Origin: VXYL01 sp964348085
GTDB taxonomy: Bacteria; Pseudomonadota; Gammaproteobacteria; Pseudomonadales; Azotimanducaceae
NCBI GenBank assembly: GCA_964348085.1
Contig: CAYGBI010000011.1
Location: 1 to 64,000, forward strand
Length of the DNA: 64,000 nucleotides
Reading direction: 5' to 3'
The notes under the pieces were generated by a model. That model was not told the origin of the DNA, searched no databases, and was given only the letters and a program-made list of their open reading frames with translations. Made by a program: the position numbers and the translations under genes. Shown here piece by piece: positions 34,613 through 42,620 of the stretch (the stretch's first letter is position 1; each line of letters opens with the position of its first letter).

Positions 34613-37600
34613 TTAGAACCCAACCGTCAAGCGGAGGAACGCCTGTCGACCCATGATGTTGTCGAGATAGACGTCATAGCCTACGCCGGAGGGCATCGCA
34701 TCGGGCCTCGTGTTGAAGATGTTCCGCATCGCGACATTGGCTTGCAGGAAGCCGAAGCCGAATACATCGGGACGGTTGTATGTGTAGCTCACGTCCCAGT
34801 AGTGCCGGGAGTCGATGCGGCAGTGCGGGTTGCGGTCTTGATCCACGCACACATCGTCGTTGGTCAGGTCGTCATGGTCTTGACGGAAGTTGATCCAAAC
34901 CCCACTCACGTCGTGGCCTTGATTCCTGACTGGATCCCACGAAGCCAAGGTGTCCTTGACTTCGTCATGCCACCGGCCGGTGAGCTGAAGGGTGTGTTGG
35001 TCATAGAACCAACGCAAGCCAACATTGGCGCGCCACTTCGGCGTGGCGGGAAGTACTTCTACCAAGTCGCTGATCTGGCCAACGTAGTGGATGCCGTTGT
35101 TGCGGAAGCCGGCGCCATCCACGCAGATCTCCGCATACACGTGATCCCGGTCCTCCGAATTGCGCGTTCCATCCGGATTCAGCGCACTCTCGCCGTCGGT
35201 ATCGCCATACCGGCAAATCGACAGCTCAAGCATCTGCGTGGCGCTCAGGAACAACTCGAAGCTACCGTACTCGCCACCGATCATCGGCAGGTCCACGGCA
35301 TCGAAACGATACCTGCCCGCGTAGATCATCGTGGTGGTGGACTGCCGCCCCTGGTCGACCCAAGACTCTCCTACCTTCTCAAGCTCCAAGCCATCGAAGC
35401 CGCCCCGCGTGATCGCCGAACCGCCGATGCCAGTCTCCGTCCGCGTCCATTCGATCGCCGCGTCCCGGCGACACGCCAGTTCGCTCGCCGGCGTTTGCTC
35501 GACGAAATCCGTCACGTTCAATACCAGATCACCCATCGGATCGTTGTAGTTCAGCAACGTATCCGCACCGCAACGGCTGCGGACGAAGGCACCGAAACCA
35601 CCACCCGCAGAACCCAAGTTGGTGCCCGCGCCGATGCGCTCCGAGCGCCCGTTGAAATCAACCGTGGTGTAATCCATGTCGAACGTTAGATCGCCGTCAA
35701 AGAACTGCAACGACAGCCCCGCGTTCCAAAGGTCGGACGTTTCAGGCCCCAACACTGGGTTGCCAGCGAATGCGACCTCGACCCCGTCCACCGTGCCACT
35801 GGTGTTGCTTAGCGTGCCGCGACAGGCTTCGAGCTCCGGCAGGTTGTTGCAGATGTAGTCCGAGAGCGAGGCACGGCTCCGGGCATTGCCGGGCTGGAAC
35901 AAAGACGAAGAACTCGGCAACACGAAGCCTTCCGTCAGGCTGCCACGCAACGCCAACCAACTTATCGGCTGGTAACGCAGGGCCAACTTCGGAATCACCG
36001 TGTCGTACTTCGCGGTCGCGCCGTGGGCGTACAAGTTCCCCTTCGTCTCGAACTCGGCGTACCGAGCCGCGGCTTGCACCTCCATTTGTCCCCACTTGGG
36101 ATGTGAGAGCGGCGTGACTTGCGCTTCGACGAAGACCGCGGAGGTGGTTTCTTCCGTGTTTTGCAGTTGCACCGACTCACCGGCGTTCAGGCCGATCAGT
36201 TCGTCGCCACCAAGGGAGATGCCCGTTAGCGCGAACGCGTCGGGGTTCAGTTCCTCGGTTTCCGTCCGGTGGTGAATCCCCGCGGCGATGCCGAATGGCG
36301 TGTCGTTCCATAGGGTGAAGAGCGACCCATTGGACACCACCAAGTCGATGATCTGCATGCCCAAGGATCGTTCGTTCTGTACGAGCACGATACCGGCGTT
36401 GGCGAACTCTTGCTCGGTATTGATGGCGTCGCTCGCGTACGCGCCATCGGTCGGATCCCATGGGCTCTGCTGCGTGTCGCTTTCGTTCCGATACCCGTGT
36501 TGCAGCTCGCCTTCTTCGGTGGTCGCGAGCCAATGCGTGCTGAACGGGTTCCAGCAGGTATCACCGTATTGCCCGCCTTGACAACGCAACGCCGCATTCA
36601 TCATTGGCCAGATACCCTCGGGGCGGTCGTCCGTGCGGCGAACGAGCGTCCAAATCCAATCCGCGTTGATGATCCACTCCGTATCGGGAATATCGACCTC
36701 CGTTCCCAAGCGGAAGCGGAAGTTCTCGATGCGGGTGCGGTCGCGCCACGTCATGTCTTCGTTTAGCCAAGGCAGGTTGTTGTTGTGGGGGTTCTTCGGC
36801 CACAAGTTCATGCCTCTAAGGCGGACATCCTCGAACAACCGAATCCCGCCGTTGCCCACGGTATCCGGGTCGAAGCGGTCCGGAACACCGTCGCCGTCCG
36901 CATCCTCGGTGTCGGAGAGCAGTAGGACGCGATACTTCGGATCGCGGTTGTACGACACGTCATGTACGCCGTCCAAGCCGGCGCGGTCGGGAATGCCGTC
37001 TCCGTTCTCATCCTGCGCGTACACCAATAGCTCCCCCGGTTCTTCGAGGTAGTCATACCGCCCGTTGGCGTTCGCATCGAGATAGTTGAGGAACGAATCC
37101 CCGTGGCACGACGTTACGTCGCCGTTCTCGTCCATCACTTCCCTACAGAACATATTGGGATCGCCATGTGCGCTGTCCGGGTAGAGCATCGAGAATGAAT
37201 TGGTACCGTCGGCGAAGGCGCGATAGGGGTTGCCGGGGTTGGAGCCAACGGCGATCGGCTGCACATCCGCGTACGGATGCGCCCCAGTGAACGGCCAGTC
37301 GTCGAATCTCGGCGCGTACTGCCGAGTGTCGTAGTCCAAGCGCGACACGACCATCTCGCCGTGTATTTGCACGTAGTCGTTGAACTCGTGCTCGAAGTAG
37401 GCCATGCCCTGCTCTTGGTCTCGCTTCTCGCGAATGTCGAACGTGTCCCCGATCGCTTGTCGGCAGTCGGGACCCGGGCCGGCCCACTTGATCTCCTCGC
37501 CGAGCCAAGCCGAGAAGCCCGAGAGTTCGCCCACTTGGAAGCCGTTCAGGTAGCTCCCGGGCTTGTTGTTGTCGCTGTAGCCCAAGTTGTTCACGGAGTC

Positions 37601-39043
37601 GCCGAAGATCGTGGTCAGCGTTGGATCCGAGTAGTGGAGTTGCCACCGCTCTTCCGTCCAACCGTCCGGCTGCTCGTCACGTCTCGGATCGTCCAAGCCG
37701 ATGGGCGGGACGAACGGCGTGTGGTCGTTGCCGCCACCGAAGAGATAGCCGCAACCGGGATCCGGCCGTCGCGCGGTGGCGACCGTGCCTTGCTGATCCT
37801 CCAAGGGCGGCATGCCGTCGCCCCAATGGGCCGGTACGAAAGTACGCACGACGCCAGCTAGCTCCCGGGCGCGGTCCGTCCCGTTGAACGACGCCCGGAC
37901 CGGTGAGAACCAACCACCGCCCGCGTCACCAGGGACGAACCGATCCGGCATCCTGCCATTCGCCACCGCTTCCCGTGAAGGCGAGTAGCGATCGGCGATC
38001 CAGCCGGCGCCCGGCCCGCCGGCGCGGGGCGCGGGGGGGGGGGCGCGCGGGGGGGGGGGGGCGGGGGGGGGNNNNNNNNNNGCCCGGGAAGGCCAGTAGC
38101 GATCGGCGCCCCCCCCGGCGCCCCCCCCCCAGCCACGAGCACCCCAAGGATCGGCCACCTCGCCGTCAGGCCAAACGTGGTCGCCAATCGGCGACTGCAA
38201 TTCGCCGCTGGTGCTGCGAATCGGCGCATACCAATCACCCGGGTGGCTCCAAGGGCGTTCTTGGTAGGGGTGGACCAACTGCCCCGTCCAGTTCGCTGAA
38301 CTGATGATGTATTCCGGCCGATCAGTGCCCTTCATACGCTCCTGATCGCGGATCTGAAGCGCGAAGATCACGCTCGTGCGCTCTCCTTGGGCGCCCGCTA
38401 ACAAGCCCAGCGTCGCTTCCGGCGTGCCGTTTTCGAGCGGCTGCCGATACTCGTAGCTGGCGAGCAAACCGTCGAAGTCCTTCCTCGGCACCAGATTGAT
38501 CACGCCGGAGACCGCCGAGGCGCCATACAAGGCCGACGCACCGTCGAGAATGGTCTCTAGCCTGCCGACCGCGATGTTGGGATAGAGGTTGTTCAGGTCG
38601 GCGCCGGCACGTCGGGTGCGAGAGCCGTAGCCGTTAACGTTGGCCGGCACGCGGTGGCCGTCCATCATGGTCAACGTCGCTCGCGTTCCCAAACCACGCA
38701 GGTTCGCCCACGTTTCCGACCCCTGCTGAAATTCCTGGTCGTCAGCGCTGTTGAACTCGATCGGCGCCGAGTTGGCGTTGACGCCGATCTGGAAAGTCTG
38801 GTCGAAGACTATCTCGCCGAGGTCCGATGTCGCGGAGAGCGAAATGTCCACCGCGTCGACCACATCCCGAGGCGACGGCAGATCGAAGTTGGTGCGCCGG
38901 ATATAGGATCCGGTAACCCGCACTTCTTCGATATCGTCGTCCTCTTCGTCTTCTTCGTCTTCTTCCGCCTTGGCGCCTAAGGAACCCAAGGCAAAGGCGA
39001 ACGCGGTCGCCCACAGCATGGCTTGCTTCAGCTCATCTCTCAC
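34613..39043 (-). CDS. Very large TonB-dependent receptor (contains an assembly gap)
   Basis: The frame of about 1476 codons encodes an outer-membrane receptor. It has a signal peptide (LWATAFAFALGSLGAKAEE), an acidic stretch, and the TonB box DIEEVRVTGSYIRR. The plug contains NLRGLGTRATLTMMDGHRVP and ILDGASALYGASAVSGVINL. The long barrel ends in GRQAFLRLTVGF with the usual terminal Phe. Near codons 650-730 there are calcium-loop-like segments (DENGDGIPDRAG, DADGDGVPDRFDPD). A run of 10 N flanked by poly-C/G sequence interrupts the coding region near codon 325, so that part is not reliable. The GTG start follows GGGGGGTACATAA. The ligand is unknown; the size resembles receptors for large substrates. 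Confidence 0.88.
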   Translation of the reverse strand: MRDELKQAMLWATAFAFALGSLGAKAEEDEEDEEDDDIEEVRVTGSYIRRTNFDLPSPRDVVDAVDISLSATSDLGEIVFDQTFQIGVNANSAPIEFNSADDQEFQQGSETWANLRGLGTRATLTMMDGHRVPANVNGYGSRTRRAGADLNNLYPNIAVGRLETILDGASALYGASAVSGVINLVPRKDFDGLLASYEYRQPLENGTPEATLGLLAGAQGERTSVIFALQIRDQERMKGTDRPEYIISSANWTGQLVHPYQERPWSHPGDWYAPIRSTSGELQSPIGDHVWPDGEVADPWGARGWGGGAGGGADRYWPSRXXXXPPPAPPPPRAPPPAPRAGGPGAGWIADRYSPSREAVANGRMPDRFVPGDAGGGWFSPVRASFNGTDRARELAGVVRTFVPAHWGDGMPPLEDQQGTVATARRPDPGCGYLFGGGNDHTPFVPPIGLDDPRRDEQPDGWTEERWQLHYSDPTLTTIFGDSVNNLGYSDNNKPGSYLNGFQVGELSGFSAWLGEEIKWAGPGPDCRQAIGDTFDIREKRDQEQGMAYFEHEFNDYVQIHGEMVVSRLDYDTRQYAPRFDDWPFTGAHPYADVQPIAVGSNPGNPYRAFADGTNSFSMLYPDSAHGDPNMFCREVMDENGDVTSCHGDSFLNYLDANANGRYDYLEEPGELLVYAQDENGDGIPDRAGLDGVHDVSYNRDPKYRVLLLSDTEDADGDGVPDRFDPDTVGNGGIRLFEDVRLRGMNLWPKNPHNNNLPWLNEDMTWRDRTRIENFRFRLGTEVDIPDTEWIINADWIWTLVRRTDDRPEGIWPMMNAALRCQGGQYGDTCWNPFSTHWLATTEEGELQHGYRNESDTQQSPWDPTDGAYASDAINTEQEFANAGIVLVQNERSLGMQIIDLVVSNGSLFTLWNDTPFGIAAGIHHRTETEELNPDAFALTGISLGGDELIGLNAGESVQLQNTEETTSAVFVEAQVTPLSHPKWGQMEVQAAARYAEFETKGNLYAHGATAKYDTVIPKLALRYQPISWLALRGSLTEGFVLPSSSSLFQPGNARSRASLSDYICNNLPELEACRGTLSNTSGTVDGVEVAFAGNPVLGPETSDLWNAGLSLQFFDGDLTFDMDYTTVDFNGRSERIGAGTNLGSAGGGFGAFVRSRCGADTLLNYNDPMGDLVLNVTDFVEQTPASELACRRDAAIEWTRTETGIGGSAITRGGFDGLELEKVGESWVDQGRQSTTTMIYAGRYRFDAVDLPMIGGEYGSFELFLSATQMLELSICRYGDTDGESALNPDGTRNSEDRDHVYAEICVDGAGFRNNGIHYVGQISDLVEVLPATPKWRANVGLRWFYDQHTLQLTGRWHDEVKDTLASWDPVRNQGHDVSGVWINFRQDHDDLTNDDVCVDQDRNPHCRIDSRHYWDVSYTYNRPDVFGFGFLQANVAMRNIFNTRPDAMPSGVGYDVYLDNIMGRQAFLRLTVGF
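38072..38081. other. Assembly gap (10 N) in low-quality poly-G sequence
   Basis: Ten N are bordered by long G runs on one side (38033-38071) and C runs on the other (38110-38132). The flanks share a near repeat of AGTAGCGATCGGCG (around 37983 and 38096). The reading frame of the TonB receptor is open on both sides, but the residues encoded here are almost certainly artefactual. Confidence 0.9.
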
Positions 39044-39173
39044 TTATGTACCCCCCTTCAAGGTTGGCCCTACAACTCGCGGCATGGATCGACACGCTTA
39101 ACGTCTCACCCCACCGCATCGAACACGGTGACAAGGGCCCTGTCGCCTTCTGCCACTCACCCTTTGGTGGCGG

Positions 39174-39203
39174 ACAGTACGAGGTTTGCCGGAGAGTTGT
39201 CAA
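39174..39203 (-). promoter_or_regulatory. Sigma-70-type promoter for the large TonB receptor
   Basis: On the minus strand a perfect TTGACA (39203-39198), an 18-base spacer and TACTGT (39179-39174) face the receptor gene, whose start is about 130 bases downstream. A 7-bp inverted repeat (TGGTGGC and GCCACCA) brackets the element. The rest of the 330-bp stretch up to the next gene (39376) shows no coding sequence. Confidence 0.6.
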
Positions 39204-39375
39204 GCCACCAAGTCTTGCCCGTTTTACCCCAACTGGGTGTATAGCGGAGGTGGCAGGCGAGCGATGCCCAAATTGTCGTGTCTTGGCTGCGCGACAGACG
39301 ACGCAGGCGTGCGGGAACGGCTCGGACTGTGGGGGTGGAGGGGCCGCGCGACCACGGGGCCAACCGACGATGGCC

Positions 39376-40125
39376 CTACCGCCGAAGGTCCCGCATTACT
39401 TCGAACTCCTTCTGCAGGCGGCGCAACTTCTCCTGCTCCCGAAAGGTCGCATGTTGTTGACCCTTGTAGTCCTCTAGGCCACGACGCGCCAAGTCGGGCA
39501 AATCCTCCTCGAAGAAGCAGGCCAAGCGCGGCAAATAGCTGACCACTGGGCGGTGCATGTCGCACACGACCCCGGTGGCGTCTCTGCCGTACTTTGTTTT
39601 GTATTCCTCCACGACCTCCTCGAAGTAAGGCACGTAGTGCTCGGGAATGCGCTTCCAGACATCGTTGAAGTAGTTTCTGATGGTCGGCGCGGTGCGGCCG
39701 GAGGACGCCACGCCCAGCCAACCGACGGCTTGCACCGTGTCCCGCTCCACATCGCCGAGACCTTGCAGGAGGATATGCCCGACCTTGGCTTGCGAGTCCT
39801 TAAATCCCTTTTCCGCCGTATGGATCAGGTAGGGAAACGCTTTGTCGAACTCTCGCTGGGAATATAGGCGGCGCGCGGTTTTGAGTTCCTCGTAGATGCG
39901 CCGCCGCTCGTCTATCGTGAGCGGCCGCTCGCCGACGACGGTAAGGGTCTCCACATATTCTTCCGTTTCTCCCGTGTCGTCTTCCGCCTCGACTGACGAG
40001 GCCATCGCTTCCGTTTCGGCGTTGTCCGGGGTCTCCTGCGCCTTCCCGGGGTGTGTATCCGCCATTGCCTGACCACCCCAAAGCAGCCCGACGACAACGA
40101 AGGAGCTAACAGTGGTTGCGTTCAT
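39376..40125 (-). CDS. Secreted Sel1/TPR-like protein with TonB-box-like segment
   Basis: The protein has 249 residues when started at the ATG that follows GGAGGGTTGCC. It has a signal peptide (VSSFVVVGLLWGGQAMADT), an acidic linker, and a segment TEEYVETLTVVGERPL that resembles a TonB box. A Sel1-like repeat follows (FDKAFPYLIHTAEKGFKDSQ, AKVGHILLQGLGD, VQAVGWLGVASSG). Two Cys appear in VVCDMHR and RLACFFEEDL. It is clearly paralogous to the protein at 31497-32045. The TonB receptor gene lies directly downstream on the same strand but has its own promoter. The function is unknown. Confidence 0.82.
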   Translation of the reverse strand: MNATTVSSFVVVGLLWGGQAMADTHPGKAQETPDNAETEAMASSVEAEDDTGETEEYVETLTVVGERPLTIDERRRIYEELKTARRLYSQREFDKAFPYLIHTAEKGFKDSQAKVGHILLQGLGDVERDTVQAVGWLGVASSGRTAPTIRNYFNDVWKRIPEHYVPYFEEVVEEYKTKYGRDATGVVCDMHRPVVSYLPRLACFFEEDLPDLARRGLEDYKGQQHATFREQEKLRRLQKEFEVMRDLRR

Positions 40126-40191
40126 GGCAACCCTCCTCACTGGCATATGCCTACTCTACAAATTAAGGCCGCACAAGAAAGGGCCTCGCGA

Positions 40192-41022
40192 TCACTTGGG
40201 ATAAACCTGCACAACGTCGATCAGCCCCTCGTTCAGCGAGCCGGAGCGAAAACCGCCCAAATCCACCGCGACATAGCGATAGCCCGTCGCCCGCACCCTC
40301 GCCGTGATTTGGTCGCGCAGTTCAAGCGCCAAGGGCAGTTCCTCGGCCAGCAATTCGATGCGGGCGACATCCTCGTGATGGCGAACGCGGAACTGGCTGA
40401 AGCCGAGGTCGGCGAGCGCCTCCTCTGCGGCCTCCACTTGCCCAAGCCGCGCCTCGGTGATGTGCGTGCCGTAGGGAAAGCGGCTCGATAGGCACGCGGA
40501 CTGCGGCTTATCGGCGTTTTCCAAACCGAGATGGGCCGCCACGGCGCGGACATCCGCCTTGTCGAAGCCGGCGTCTAGCAAGGGCGAGACCACATCGTAG
40601 TCCCGGGCCGCCACCAAACCAGGGCGGTGGTCGCCCAGATCGTCGGTGTTGGTGCCGTTCAGGACATAGGTGAAGTCCTCTTCGGCGGCGATTCTCGACA
40701 GATCTTCGTACAACGATGTCTTGCAGTGAAAGCAACGGTCGACGGGATTGGCGAGGTATTCCGGCTTGGTCAATTCATCGGTGACGATCACTCGATGGCG
40801 CATTCCCCAGTTCTCCGCCAACTCGCCGGCGAGCGCCAAATCGCTCCGCTTCAGACTTTTCGACCCGGAGGTGACGGCCAAGGCGCCCTCGCCCAAGACT
40901 TCGGCGGCGACGCGGGCGACCAAGGAACTGTCCACGCCGCCGGAGAAGGCGACGATGGCGCGCCGCAGTCCGGAGATGTTGGCCTTGAGCGTTTGGAGCT
41001 TGGCCGTCTGCGTCTCGTTCAT
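40192..41022 (-). CDS. larE: LarE: ATP-dependent sacrificial sulfur transferase
   Basis: The 276-residue PP-loop protein carries SGGVDSS at residues 27-33, CFHCKTSLYEDL, and PQSACLSSRFPYGTHITEAR with a Cys near residue 177. That Cys corresponds to the sulfur-donating Cys of LarE. In the known pathway LarE adenylates and sulfurates the pyridinium bis-carboxylate made by LarB, on the way to the nickel-pincer cofactor of lactate racemase. The start ATG overlaps the larB stop (ATGA), so the two are translationally coupled. No larA lies in the window. Confidence 0.93.
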   Translation of the reverse strand: MNETQTAKLQTLKANISGLRRAIVAFSGGVDSSLVARVAAEVLGEGALAVTSGSKSLKRSDLALAGELAENWGMRHRVIVTDELTKPEYLANPVDRCFHCKTSLYEDLSRIAAEEDFTYVLNGTNTDDLGDHRPGLVAARDYDVVSPLLDAGFDKADVRAVAAHLGLENADKPQSACLSSRFPYGTHITEARLGQVEAAEEALADLGFSQFRVRHHEDVARIELLAEELPLALELRDQITARVRATGYRYVAVDLGGFRSGSLNEGLIDVVQVYPK

Positions 41023-41774
41023 AGCCGGTTGATCATGTTGGCGAGAAAGCCCGCGCCGAAGCCGTTGTCTATATTGACCACGGCGACGCCCGATGCGCAA
41101 CTATTGAGCATGCCCAAGAGCGCCGCGATGCCGCCGAAAGCCGCACCATAGCCAACGCTGGTCGGCACCGCAATGACCGGCTTGTCAATCAAGCCGCCGA
41201 CCACGCTCGGCAATGCGCCTTCCATGCCCGCCACCACCACTACGACGCGGGCGGTGCGAATGGCGTCGACCCTCGCCAGCAAACGATGCACGCCGGCGAC
41301 CCCGACATCGCTGATGCGGAGTACCGGGCTGTCGTAGAACTCGGCCGTGAGCGCGGCCTCCTCCGCCACCGCGCGGTCCGACGTGCCGGCGGTGACCACG
41401 GCGACGCTGGTGGCAGCGGTTTTCCGCGATCCTTGCTTGAACGTCAGGAGACGGGCCTCGGCGTAGTGGACTGCACCCGGCACCCGGGCGAGCGTCGCCT
41501 CGGCGGCCGCTGCGCTTACCCGTGTCGCCAAGGCGTCGTGTCCGCGTTCGGCGACGGCTTTGAAGGTAGCTGCCACCTGCTCCGGAGTCTTGTGCTCGCC
41601 GTACACCACCTCAGCGGCGCCGGTGCGCCGGATCCGGTCGTGGTCGATGGTGCTGTGGCCAAGGTCTTGGAAGTAGGCGCTTTGGATGGCCGCCGTCGCC
41701 GCGGCACGGTCTAGATCGCCGGCGGCGAAGCGATCAAGGATGTCCTCAACAGCCGACACAATCGAGGGACGCAA
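41019..41774 (-). CDS. larB: LarB: nicotinate adenine dinucleotide carboxylase/hydrolase
   Basis: The 251-residue protein resembles PurE in its second half, which is characteristic of LarB. Features are YFQDLGHSTIDHDRIRRTG, EVVYGEHKTPEQVAA, VVTAGTSDRAVAEEAALTAE, ISDVGVAGVHRLL, VVVVAGMEGALPSVVGGLI and PTSVGYGAAFGGIAALLGML. It carboxylates and hydrolyses nicotinate adenine dinucleotide in the first step of nickel-pincer nucleotide synthesis. It is read as TTG at the listed start, or as GTG five codons in. It overlaps larE and follows two small genes and larC on the same strand. Confidence 0.93.
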   Translation of the reverse strand: MRPSIVSAVEDILDRFAAGDLDRAAATAAIQSAYFQDLGHSTIDHDRIRRTGAAEVVYGEHKTPEQVAATFKAVAERGHDALATRVSAAAAEATLARVPGAVHYAEARLLTFKQGSRKTAATSVAVVTAGTSDRAVAEEAALTAEFYDSPVLRISDVGVAGVHRLLARVDAIRTARVVVVVAGMEGALPSVVGGLIDKPVIAVPTSVGYGAAFGGIAALLGMLNSCASGVAVVNIDNGFGAGFLANMINRL

Positions 41775-41806
41775 GCGGCAACAGCGCTATCGAAAGGATT
41801 GGCATA

Positions 41807-42207
41807 TCACATGAACGTGCGAAATAGAGCCACCGCAGTGGCGATCACGGCAGTGGTCAGTATCCCAGCCAAGAAACGCATCATCGTCGCTTCCTTGCGC
41901 TCGATCAGCGTTCTCACATCGGCAATGTCTTCCCGCNNNNNNNNNNNNNNNNNNNNNNNNNNNNNNNNNNNNNNNNNNNNNNNNNNNNNNNNNNNNNNNN
42001 NNNNNNNNNNNNNNNNNNNNNNNNNNNNNNNNNNNNCATCGTCGCTTCCTTGCGCTCGATCAGCGTTCTCACATCGGCAATGTCTTCCCGCTTGGCCGTG
42101 TGCGCCATTTCGGCTTCTATCCGGGCCAAACGCTCCCAGATGTCGTCGCGCCCGGGCGGTTCTCCCCCGCTAGGAGACGACAACGGACGCACGTTGCCTC
42201 GACTCAC
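41807..42207 (-). CDS. Small coiled-coil protein with C-terminal membrane helix (split by gap)
   Basis: If the 100 N and one of two identical 55-bp flanks are removed, the strand reads as one 81-residue frame. The GTG start overlaps the previous gene's stop (GTGA). A charged helical region (RDDIWERLARIEAEMAHTAK; IADVRTLIERKEATM) is followed by a C-terminal membrane segment (FLAGILTTAVIATAVALFRT) and a TGA. It looks like a small tail-anchored inner-membrane protein. The gene sits in the lar operon between the 87-codon gene and larB. No function is known. As printed, the coding sequence is broken by the scaffold artefact. Confidence 0.65.
41882..42091. other. Scaffold gap: identical 55-bp ends around 100 N
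   Basis: Positions 41882-41936 and 42037-42091 are identical over 55 bases (starting CATCGTCGCTTCCTTGCGC), with exactly 100 N between them. This is the signature of two contigs that overlap by one k-mer but were scaffolded rather than merged. Collapsing it restores a single open frame. Confidence 0.93.
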
Positions 42208-42467
42208 TGTCGCTCGCCCCACTCGTTCGCCTTCTCCCAGAGGGCCCGGTCGTAAAACCCGTAATAGTCGTCCATCCTGGTCACGACGCCACTGCTTCCA
42301 CCACTGCCGATTCCCAGCTCTTCGCAAACTTCTACGCAGGTGCCCTGTCGCCCCGCAACCACCCACACGCTCCCGGGCAGCACCTCGTAGCGATCAGGAA
42401 ATTTGGCCGCAATCAGATCCGGGTCAATACCGTCACTGGGCGGCGATACGACAACATAGCGCTTCAC
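42204..42467 (-). CDS. Small protein of unknown function in the lar operon
   Basis: The 87-residue protein has no recognised domain. It begins MKRYVVVSPPSDGIDPDL and contains YEVLPGSVWVVAGRQGTC and a C-terminal DDYYGFYDRALWEKANEWG. There is no signal peptide. The GTG start is preceded by AAGGAGGTGAGAT, a perfect ribosome site, so it is likely to be well expressed. It lies between larC (with a hairpin repeat in the gap) and the small membrane protein, which it overlaps by four bases. Confidence 0.75.
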   Translation of the reverse strand: MKRYVVVSPPSDGIDPDLIAAKFPDRYEVLPGSVWVVAGRQGTCVEVCEELGIGSGGSSGVVTRMDDYYGFYDRALWEKANEWGERQ

Positions 42468-42540
42468 ATCTCACCTCCTTGGCTGTCGAGAGCATACCAA
42501 GTGAGTTAGCTACCATGCGTCGCGTCGAAGCAGCTATCGG

Positions 42541-42620
42541 CCAGCACCCTGTCGGACTTGGCGACGTTAGCCGCGAAGTCCGACGGGTGCTGGGGGCGGT
42601 TTGGGCTGGGGCGAAAGGCG
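42541..42620. repeat. Dispersed hairpin repeat family 2, copy C
   Basis: The 80-bp element contains GTCGGACTT and AAGTCCGAC as a 9-bp stem extended by CAGCACCC and GGGTGCTG. A conserved tail GGGCTGGGGCGAAAGGCG abuts the larC stop codon. A second copy is at 47718-47797 (about 68 of 80 bases identical). It has the size and form of a REP-like palindromic element. Confidence 0.85.

Noticed and set aside
41882..42091. Direct repeat of 55 bp around the N run
   Set aside because: Identical ends around exactly 100 N are an assembly overlap, not a biological repeat.
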